A stretch of DNA of 59,720 bases from Acidobacteriota bacterium (GTDB lineage Bacteria; Acidobacteriota; Terriglobia; Acidiferrales; UBA7541): NCBI GenBank assembly GCA_023481105.1, contig JAMCWK010000143.1, positions 1 through 59,720 of the forward strand, given 5' to 3'. The stretch's first letter is position 1; every line of letters begins with the position of its first letter. Position numbers and translations under genes: made by a program. Below, in pieces: positions 1 to 6,308 of the stretch. The notes beneath the pieces were generated by a model that searched no databases, was not told the DNA's origin, and worked only from the letters and a program-made list of their open reading frames with translations.

Positions 1-2
1 CG

Positions 3-611
3 ACATGTCCATCACCAAGACGACGCGGATCACGGAGAAAGAATTTTTCGGTGCAAGCGAATTTGATGGAAAAAGCCACGGTATGGCCGGCAATGGCCAA
101 GGCGTTCGAGTCCACGCAAGGCGATCTGACGGACAAGCTGCTGGCGGCGCTGGAAGCGGCGCAGCGCGAGGGCGGCGACATCCGCGGAAAACAGTCGGCG
201 GCGATTTTGATTGTGAAGGCGCATCCGAGCGGAAAGCCGTGGGCGGACCGCATCGTGGATTTGCGCATCGAGGACCACCCCGACCCAATCAACGAATTGA
301 AAAGGTTGGTGCGTGTGAGCCGCGCGTACCAGCGTATGAATGCGGGCGACCTGTGCGCGGAGAAAAAAGACTGGGAATGCGCATCAAGGGAATACGGCGC
401 GGCGGAAAAACTAATTCCGGAAGAATTGGAGACGTTTTTCTGGCACGCGGTGACCATGGCCACGGCGGGAAAGGTGGATGAAGCGCTGCCGCTGTTCAAG
501 AAAGTATTCGCCAAAGATCCGAAGTGGGCGGAACTGGTGGAGCGACTGCCGGCAGTGGAGTTGCTGCCGAAGGACGCCAAGTTGATGGAGCGGATCCGGG
601 CGCAGAAGTGA
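3..611 (+). CDS. DUF1028 family protein with C-terminal TPR-like part, 5' truncated
   Basis: The reading frame is open from the left edge, so the N-terminus lies outside the window. The first visible part (FSVQANLMEKATVWPAMA and on to the DHPDPINEL segment) matches from memory the second half of DUF1028, an Ntn-hydrolase-like family of unknown function. The last ~90 residues contain helical TPR-like repeats (WECASREYGAAEKL; GKVDEALPLFKKVF), a tail often seen on DUF1028 proteins. A GTG at 51 could be read as a start but falls inside the conserved domain, so it is rejected. The family assignment is good; the biochemical role is unknown. Confidence 0.75.
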   Translation, partial: TCPSPRRRGSRRKNFSVQANLMEKATVWPAMAKAFESTQGDLTDKLLAALEAAQREGGDIRGKQSAAILIVKAHPSGKPWADRIVDLRIEDHPDPINELKRLVRVSRAYQRMNAGDLCAEKKDWECASREYGAAEKLIPEELETFFWHAVTMATAGKVDEALPLFKKVFAKDPKWAELVERLPAVELLPKDAKLMERIRAQK

Positions 612-633
612 GGAAGGATTCAAGGAAATCAAA

Positions 634-681
634 GAGAGATCCTTCGGGCCGGAAGAAGGCGTCGGCCCTCAGGATGACGGT
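634..681. repeat. Dispersed repeat A, copy 1
   Basis: The segment begins gagagatccttc and ends ctcaggatgacggt, with a GGGCCG.. CGGCCC pairing inside. Similar ends occur at 6443-6470 and 36259-36290. It lies just after the DUF1028 stop and before the convergent pilin-like gene. I infer a short palindromic dispersed repeat. Confidence 0.6.
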
Positions 682-699
682 CGTTTGCGAACATAAACT

Positions 700-1197
700 C
701 TATGGCGGGATGGGGGTGGAGGCGACAGTGGCGGGAGCACCGTTGTTGAAGCGGATGACGTTGGACTGGTCCACGAAGAAATAGCGGTCGCCGGTCTGCC
801 CGGGCGCGAACGGAGCGGCGGTGATGGAAAAAGTATCCATCTGGCCGTCGCCGTTGGAGTCCACGGGAGTGTAGGTGAAGACGTAGCCGCTCTTGGTGCC
901 GCCGGCCAAGACGACATCAATGAGGCCGGCGTTGGCAGCGCTCGGAGGCGTGCCCGGTGCCTGCGGGCCAAGTGCTGCGAGCGTAGGCGCGTAACCCACC
1001 TGGTAGGTGGATTGATACGTGACCTGCACCGTGCAAAGAGTGCGCAGGGAGGCGACGGCGGAACTCTCGTTGGCCACCATGCGCGAACGAAGCAAGCGCG
1101 GAATGGCAATGGCGGAAATGGTCAGGATAATGGCAATGACGATCAGAAGCTCGATGAGGGAAAAGCCATGGCCTTGCCGACGAGGGCGAAACTTCAT
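700..1197 (-). CDS. Type IV pilin-like / pseudopilin protein
   Basis: 165 residues. A short basic leader (MKFRPRRQGHG) is followed by the prepilin peptidase site G^FSLIE and a ~20-residue hydrophobic helix, the class III signal of type IV pilins and type II secretion pseudopilins. The rest is a small globular domain with an Asp-rich loop (DSNGDGQMD) that resembles a calcium site of major pseudopilins. I chose ATG 1197 because GAGGTGG lies 5 nt upstream; a GTG nine bases earlier overlaps that ribosome binding site. The protein would be processed by PilD and assembled in the inner membrane. No other pilus genes are nearby, so it may be an orphan (minor) pilin. Its exact subfamily is not decided. 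Confidence 0.85.
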   Translation of the reverse strand: MKFRPRRQGHGFSLIELLIVIAIILTISAIAIPRLLRSRMVANESSAVASLRTLCTVQVTYQSTYQVGYAPTLAALGPQAPGTPPSAANAGLIDVVLAGGTKSGYVFTYTPVDSNGDGQMDTFSITAAPFAPGQTGDRYFFVDQSNVIRFNNGAPATVASTPIPP

Positions 1198-1310
1198 TGT
1201 GACCACCTCAAATCAGCCGAGATGAGCGACGAGTCGCGCGAATCATAGCATAGACGTCAAGGGAAATGAGAAGGGTGTGGGGTGTGGAGGTTAGGGTGTA
1301 GAGAAAACGC

Positions 1311-1346
1311 GTTGGAAGGTTTGAAGGTTGCAAGGTTTCAGAGTGA
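1311..1346. repeat. Dispersed repeat B, TTGGAAGGTT type, copy 1
   Basis: An imperfect tandem of the unit ttggaaggttt / tgaaggttgc / aaggttt lies between the pilin-like gene and the DinB gene. The same unit recurs in inverted arrangement at 11107-11191. Confidence 0.5.
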
Positions 1347-1421
1347 CAAGGGCACAGAGTTGAGAAAAGGCCGCGATGGGCGTTAGTTGCTACGTGCTGA
1401 ACACTGAGCACTGCCCACGAC

Positions 1422-1928
1422 TTACTTGCGGGCGACGAGCGCGGCAATCTGGCCGAGGTGGTTGAGGTCGTGGCCGGCGATGAGGCGGAAGATGTGCGCC
1501 ACGGTTTCCTGGCCGCGCTCGGAGTGCATGCCGTAGTTCTCCCACTTTTCTTTGGGGATGGATTTCAGAAGGGCCAGATTTTCCGCGCGCAGCATGCGGA
1601 AGAGCGCGAGCGATTTCTTAGGATCCTGCTTGGCGTAGTTGGAAGTCTGCGCCCAGGCATCCTGGTCGAAGGCCTGAATGGCAATGCCGTTGGAATTAAT
1701 GATGGAGCGCAGGCGCCAGCCGATGACCCATTCGGTCTCGGCGAGGTGAGCGAGAATCTCCGTGACGCTCCACTTGTCGGGCGCGGGGCGGCGGTCGAGC
1801 TTCTTGCGCGGGACGCCGCGGCTGAGTTTTGCCAGCTTGTCCGCGGTGGAGCGCTGCACCTTCATGGGTTCGTGGCCTTCGATGAGGCCGAGAATGCGGG
1901 CGACGTATTGCTGCGGTGTTTCGTTCAT
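1422..1928 (-). CDS. DinB family protein
   Basis: 168 residues with the four-helix-bundle look of DinB/YfiT-like proteins. The typical features are KWSVTEILAHLAETEW in the first half and the C-terminal GHDLNHLGQI. Three His residues (in AHLAE and GHDLNH) sit where this superfamily binds a divalent metal. The family includes thiol-dependent transferases, but the substrate cannot be read from the sequence. ATG 1928 has GGAGG four nt upstream. The gene stands alone between repeat-rich spacers. Confidence 0.85.
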   Translation of the reverse strand: MNETPQQYVARILGLIEGHEPMKVQRSTADKLAKLSRGVPRKKLDRRPAPDKWSVTEILAHLAETEWVIGWRLRSIINSNGIAIQAFDQDAWAQTSNYAKQDPKKSLALFRMLRAENLALLKSIPKEKWENYGMHSERGQETVAHIFRLIAGHDLNHLGQIAALVARK

Positions 1929-1944
1929 GGGGCCTCCGGAAAAG

Positions 1945-1980
1945 ATGAAAACCGAAAAACGAAAAGCGAAAATCGGAAAA
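1945..1980. repeat. Dispersed repeat C (CGAAAA-type low-complexity tract)
   Basis: An array of cgaaaa-like units (accgaaaaacgaaaagcgaa...) lies upstream of the DinB gene. Similar tracts occur at 36222-36258 and 52246-52280, and a related one is translated inside the pcm gene near 16105-16135. Confidence 0.5.
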
Positions 1981-2059
1981 CACTGAGCGGGACAATCCGA
2001 TTAGATGCGAAGACAGTCCTCAAAGTCTCAAGATCCATTCAAACACCGCTGGGCGCCAA

Positions 2060-2136
2060 GTTATAGCAGGGCGCAGTAATCCCGAAGCATCGGGAGCGCC
2101 CCCACGAGATGCGCACAGGCTGCAAGCCCGTGCTAC
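2060..2136. repeat. Repeats E and D: CCCGAAGCATCGGGAG and CAGGCTGCAAGCCCGTG
   Basis: Two short imperfect palindromes sit side by side in the spacer before the SDR gene. The first (around 2080-2096) has relatives at 36131-36150 and 38226-38243. The second (around 2113-2134) has relatives at 32833-32855 and 37175-37200. Both look like REP-type dispersed repeats. Confidence 0.45.
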
Positions 2137-2981
2137 TTGCCGCGGGATTTTTCCATGGTGTCCCAGACGGAGTCGGGGACGGCCAGGAGATCGTTGAACT
2201 CGCCGGCGCCGCGGAGCCACAGCCCGCCATCAATCGTGACGCATTCGCCGTTCACATACTCGGCGAGCGGAGAGAGCAGATAAACAGCCAAATTGGTCAG
2301 TTCATCATGGCGGCCAAAGCGCTTCATGGGATGCGCATTCTTGGCATGCTCCTCAAATTCTTTGGTGGGCATGAGGCGCGACCACGCGCCCTCGGTGGGA
2401 AACGGGCCGGGCGCGATGGCGTTCAAGCGAATCTTGTGGCGCGCCCATTCCACGGCGAGCGAGCGCGTCATGGCCAGCACGCCGGCTTTGGCACAGGCCG
2501 AGGGCACGACAAAACCCGAGCCCGAGCCGGTGGCGGCGTAGGTGGTGACGATGTTGAGAACGTTGCCGCCGGTTTTGCCGTTGATCCAGCGGCGCGCCAG
2601 CGCGTTGGTGCAGTTGAAAGTGCCGTAGAGCACGATGCTGACGACGGCGTTGAATGCGTTGGCGGAAAGTTTTTCCGTGCGCGCGATGAAGTTGCCGGCG
2701 GCGTTGTTGACCAGCGTGTCCACGTGGCCGAATTCCGTTTCCGCGGCGTCCACGAGCAACTCAACGGCAGCGGCGTCACGCACATCGCAGGATGCGAAGG
2801 CGGCATGGCCGCCGGCTGCGCAGATTTCGTTGGCGGTTTTTTGCAGCGGCTCTTCGCGGCGGCCGGCGAGAAAAATGCGTGCTCCGAGCTCGGCGAAGCG
2901 CAAGGCCATGGAGCGGCCCAGGCCCGTGCCACCGCCGGTGATGAGAATGACGCGGTCTTTCAATAAGTCAGACTGGAACAT
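2133..2981 (-). CDS. Short-chain dehydrogenase/reductase, 2,4-dienoyl-CoA reductase-like
   Basis: 282 residues, a Rossmann-fold SDR with the nucleotide-binding TGGGTGLG near the N-terminus and NNAAGNF in the middle. The usual YxxxK catalytic motif is replaced by SACAKAGV, followed by LAVEWARHKIRLNAIAPGP. That pattern is typical of the 2,4-dienoyl-CoA reductase branch of SDRs, which removes double bases during oxidation of polyunsaturated acyl chains with NADPH. ATG 2981 follows GGAG at a 6-nt spacing and is preferred over a TTG five codons upstream. No beta-oxidation operon surrounds it, so the substrate is inferred from family likeness only. Confidence 0.8.
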   Translation of the reverse strand: MFQSDLLKDRVILITGGGTGLGRSMALRFAELGARIFLAGRREEPLQKTANEICAAGGHAAFASCDVRDAAAVELLVDAAETEFGHVDTLVNNAAGNFIARTEKLSANAFNAVVSIVLYGTFNCTNALARRWINGKTGGNVLNIVTTYAATGSGSGFVVPSACAKAGVLAMTRSLAVEWARHKIRLNAIAPGPFPTEGAWSRLMPTKEFEEHAKNAHPMKRFGRHDELTNLAVYLLSPLAEYVNGECVTIDGGLWLRGAGEFNDLLAVPDSVWDTMEKSRGK

Positions 2982-3012
2982 GGAGCTCTCCCGCAAAAAG
3001 GGCCTACATTAT

Positions 3013-3105
3013 GCATGGAAGCGACGAAGGACGAAAGACGAAGGAGGAAAGAGAAGTCCAACGCAGAGGCGCGGAGAACGCAGAGCAGCGCAGAGAAGAG
3101 AATGA
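3013..3105. repeat. Low-complexity intergenic repeats (GACGAAGG and CGCAGAG units)
   Basis: Repeated gacgaaag-type units are followed by several cgcagag units. Related cgcagag-like text occurs at 15300-15358. The segment has no coding potential I can support. Confidence 0.4.
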
Positions 3106-3187
3106 AACCTGAGTTGCGATAGACAGATATCCTTTGGACCGCGAAAGACGCATGCCCCAGGAAGACCGGGCTTCGCCAAACGCAGCG

Positions 3188-3754
3188 TTACTTCGCAGGG
3201 AGAAATTCTTTGGGCAGCGGAGTTTCCGGCGATTCCGCTTGCCAGAAGACGGTGACGATCCACCAGCGCGTGCCGTCGGAAAAAAGCTGAATGGAGTTGA
3301 TGCCGCGGACGAAGGGCGCGGGATCAGCCGCGCGGCGGCCTTCGTAGGTGCTGAACGCGTGCACAATGTTGCCGAAGCGCTCACTGCGGCGAGCGATTTC
3401 TTTTTCCGAAAAGCCGTCGCGCTCCAAGAACGCACTGGAGCGCGTGATGTAGCCCTCGGGGTCAAGCGTGACCGCGCGGAATTCGCCGGTCTGCGGGTTG
3501 CGTCCGGTGGGAATCAGGCGCGCGCCGGGGGCGAAGAGCGAACGGAAACGGTCCCAATCGCGCTTCTGCCCAACCGGGCCGGAAATGACGTCGTAAAGCG
3601 CGGCGATGATGGCATCGGGAGAAGCGACGTCTTCTGCTTTGGCCGCGGGAGGTGCGGGGGCTTGCGCGGGTGGCGGCGCGGCGGGTTTTTCCTGGGCGGA
3701 GACGAGCGAGGCAGCGAAAAAAATCGACAATACGACGGCAAGTGCACGACGCAT
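3188..3754 (-). CDS. Secreted NTF2-like protein
   Basis: 188 residues. An N-terminal signal peptide (MRRALAVVLSIFFAASLVSAQ) is followed by a Pro/Ala-rich linker and a domain of about 130 residues. In this domain FRSLFAPGARLIPTG and the late WWIVTVFWQ strand resemble the cone-shaped NTF2/SnoaL-like fold (DUF4440 type). ATG 3754 is supported by AAAGGAG six nt upstream; an open frame extends 75 codons further but has no signal sequence. It is followed (3' to 5') by the same-strand hydrolase at 3835-5712, 80 bp upstream. The function is unknown; such domains are often small-molecule binding. Confidence 0.7.
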   Translation of the reverse strand: MRRALAVVLSIFFAASLVSAQEKPAAPPPAQAPAPPAAKAEDVASPDAIIAALYDVISGPVGQKRDWDRFRSLFAPGARLIPTGRNPQTGEFRAVTLDPEGYITRSSAFLERDGFSEKEIARRSERFGNIVHAFSTYEGRRAADPAPFVRGINSIQLFSDGTRWWIVTVFWQAESPETPLPKEFLPAK

Positions 3755-3834
3755 GAGAATCTCCTTTGAAGCTGCATGCCGGGGGTGCGCGGCAAGATGC
3801 GCCGCGCACCCCGGCGCTACATGGGCTAGAAAAA

Positions 3835-5712
3835 CTATTGCGGCAGGATGCCGACTTTCACGGCGGAGGGAAGCGCCTTCGAGTGATAGACGCGCTGCGT
3901 CGTCTTTTGGAAGTCGGCCTCCGTGGCTTCGTTGATGTTCATGAATTTTCCCGGATTCAGGTCCGCGAACGGAAACCACGTGGAGTGAACCTGAATCATG
4001 ATGCGGTGACCGCGGCGGAAAGTGTGGAACGTGTCGGAGACGGCAAATTCAACTTTCGTGGGCTTGCCGGGAACGAACGCCTCGGGATTTTCGAGCGAGT
4101 TGCGGAATTTGCCGCGGATGATTTCGCCGCGGACGAGCTGTTGATAGCCGCCGAGCGTGTTGTTGATGGAGCCCTTCTCGTCGGGGTAGCGGTCCGGATA
4201 GACGTCAATGAGCTTGACAATGAAGTCGCAATCCGTGCCGGTGGTGGAGACGTTCAGGCTGGGCGTGATGGGGCCGGCAATAGTGACATCGTTTTCCAGC
4301 ACGTCGGATTGATAGACGAGCACGTCGGGGCGTCGCGCGGCGTGGCGCTGGTCGTCCACCATGTAACGCTGGGCCATTCCGCCGGCAATGCCCGGCGTGA
4401 GCGGCACGGGCTTCTTGGGGTCGCTCGTATATTCGTCGAAGTCGTTGGTGTCGGTGGCGGGCGCGTCAAACGAAAGTTTTCCGTTGGCTTGAAGATAGAG
4501 CGATTTCGCAACGAGATTTTTCGGCGGCCAGGCGTCCATTTTGCGCCACTTGTTGGCGCCAGTCTCGAAGACATAGGCTTCGGGGAGATCGTTCTTGCCC
4601 TTGTCCTTCAGGAAAAAATTGAAAAAGGCCAGCTCGATATCTTCGCGGTAGAACTCGGCGGTTTTCGCATCGAAGCGCGCGTCGCCCAGGGAATCGCCGG
4701 GACCGCCCGCCCAGCCACCGTGCACCCACGGGCCCATCACCAGCATGTTGAAGACGCCGGGATTCATTTCCTCGGTAGCGTGATAGACGCCCAGAGCGCC
4801 AAAAAGATTTTCCGCGTCGAACCAGCCGCCGACGGTCATCACGGCGGGCGCAACCTTTTTGAGGTGGGCGCGGATGTTGCGCGCCTTCCACCAATCGTCG
4901 CGGCGGTCGCGCTTCATCATTTCATTCCAGAAAGCGATTTGATTTTTGAAATATTTGTCGTTGGCGTTCTTGTTGGGGCCGAGGCGCATGTAGAACTCGT
5001 AGCCGTCGTTGGTGACGCGGTCCATGGGCGGGCCGGGATACACCGTGGTGGGCTTGGGAAACGGCCAGCCGGCGCCGGAGAACCATCCGAAGGCGTGCGC
5101 GAGAAGCAGCGCGCCGTTGTGGTGCCAGTCGTCACAGGTGAACCAGTCGGCCACGGGCGCCTGCGGAGAGACCGCTTTGAGCGCGGGATGCGCGTCTATC
5201 ATGCCCGCGGCGACGTAAAAGCCCGGATAGGAAATGCCCCACATGCCGACGCGGCCGTTGTGGCGGGGAATATTTTTCAGCAGCCACTCGATGGTGTCGT
5301 ACGTGTCCGTGCTTTCGTCAATGTCCTTGGGGCCGGCCTTGACGTCCTTGTGCGGGCGGACGTGTTCGAATTCGCCTTCGGACATCCAGCGGCCGCGGAC
5401 GTCTTGGTAAACGACGATGTAGCCTTCCTTGGCGAACAGCGCCGAGGGGCCGATGTTGTCGCGATAGCGATCCGTACCGTAAGGCTGGATGCTGTAGGGG
5501 GTGCGGACGAGCATGATGGGATAGGTCTTCGAAGAATCCTTGGGCGCGTAAATGGCGGTGAAGAGACGCACGCCGTCGCGCATGGGGATGTAGATTTCCT
5601 GCTTGGTGTAGTTTTCCTTGACCCACTCGAGGCCCTGCGCGGCCAGCGGCGCGGTGAAGACGAAGAGCAGCAACGCAACGCCAGCAACGCGAAACATCCT
5701 ACCAATGCGCAT
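3835..5712 (-). CDS. CocE/NonD family hydrolase (X-Pro dipeptidyl-peptidase S15-like), exported
   Basis: 625 residues. A signal peptide ends near APLAAQG, followed by an alpha/beta-hydrolase domain beginning IPMRDGVRLFTAIYAP. The nucleophile motif GISYPG places the catalytic Ser at about residue 161; RGRWMSEGEF is another family signature. The C-terminal third is the beta-sandwich typical of CocE/PepX proteins (VEFAVSDTFHTFRRGHRIMI). Family members cleave esters, amides or acyl-dipeptides; the substrate here is unknown. ATG 5712 has GGAGGA just upstream, whereas the longer frame would need a TTG. It probably acts in the periplasm. It may form a unit with the NTF2-like gene downstream. Confidence 0.88.
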   Translation of the reverse strand: MRIGRMFRVAGVALLLFVFTAPLAAQGLEWVKENYTKQEIYIPMRDGVRLFTAIYAPKDSSKTYPIMLVRTPYSIQPYGTDRYRDNIGPSALFAKEGYIVVYQDVRGRWMSEGEFEHVRPHKDVKAGPKDIDESTDTYDTIEWLLKNIPRHNGRVGMWGISYPGFYVAAGMIDAHPALKAVSPQAPVADWFTCDDWHHNGALLLAHAFGWFSGAGWPFPKPTTVYPGPPMDRVTNDGYEFYMRLGPNKNANDKYFKNQIAFWNEMMKRDRRDDWWKARNIRAHLKKVAPAVMTVGGWFDAENLFGALGVYHATEEMNPGVFNMLVMGPWVHGGWAGGPGDSLGDARFDAKTAEFYREDIELAFFNFFLKDKGKNDLPEAYVFETGANKWRKMDAWPPKNLVAKSLYLQANGKLSFDAPATDTNDFDEYTSDPKKPVPLTPGIAGGMAQRYMVDDQRHAARRPDVLVYQSDVLENDVTIAGPITPSLNVSTTGTDCDFIVKLIDVYPDRYPDEKGSINNTLGGYQQLVRGEIIRGKFRNSLENPEAFVPGKPTKVEFAVSDTFHTFRRGHRIMIQVHSTWFPFADLNPGKFMNINEATEADFQKTTQRVYHSKALPSAVKVGILPQ

Positions 5713-5799
5713 GACTTCCTCCAGCAAGCGAAGTGTCCGAACGGTTGTGAGACTACCACAGGTGCTGCCGAAGATTTAGACGTAAGGGCGGAGAAAAAG

Positions 5800-6264
5800 T
5801 CAGTGGCGCGTCTTGAGACAGTAATTGCGCACGCCGCCGAAAGTGGTGACCCCGATGTGGATGTAGGAAACCCAGCGCTCGAGTTTATGGTGATTCGTGC
5901 GGTGGAAGAGATAACTGATGCCGACGGAAGTGAGCGCGCCGGCGGCTTCGATGGCCACGAAAGCGGCCTTGTTGTCCACAGCTTCGTTGCTGAGGAGGAT
6001 TTCTTCGCGGCCGCGGCGGCGCATGTTGCCGGTGGAGTGGAAGTCGAGCGCGCGCGAGGCGGCAACTCCTGCAAAGAGCCAGGCGTTCTGCCGGTCCCAG
6101 AAGCGATGCGGCGGAGCGGGCGCGGGCGATTGCGCGTCGGGCGAACGCTGTGGCTGAGGTTTATCCGGCAATGACGCGGGCGGCATGGGCGGATTTTGCT
6201 GCGCGCACAGCGTGCCGGAAAAATAAATCAAAGCGAGGAAAGAGAGAATCGCGATTCGGCGCAT
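5800..6264 (-). CDS. Small secreted/membrane protein of unknown function
   Basis: 154 residues. A signal peptide ends at TLCAQQ, followed by a Pro-rich spacer, and then two hydrophobic stretches (AWLFAGVAASRALD and FVAIEAAGALTSVGISYLF). A His-rich segment (HRTNHHKLERW) follows. It looks like an integral or membrane-attached exported protein. I do not recognise the family. It precedes the CocE-type hydrolase on the same strand with an 87-bp gap. Confidence 0.6.
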   Translation of the reverse strand: MRRIAILSFLALIYFSGTLCAQQNPPMPPASLPDKPQPQRSPDAQSPAPAPPHRFWDRQNAWLFAGVAASRALDFHSTGNMRRRGREEILLSNEAVDNKAAFVAIEAAGALTSVGISYLFHRTNHHKLERWVSYIHIGVTTFGGVRNYCLKTRH

Positions 6265-6308
6265 CGCATGGATTGTAGAGAAGAATTGCGAAGCGGCAAA
6301 GAGGCGAA

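Noticed and set aside
3766-6174. An 802-codon open frame on the plus strand.
   Set aside because: It lies fully antisense to the CocE-type hydrolase and its upstream gene, has no recognisable motif, and is a codon-bias shadow of GC-rich DNA.
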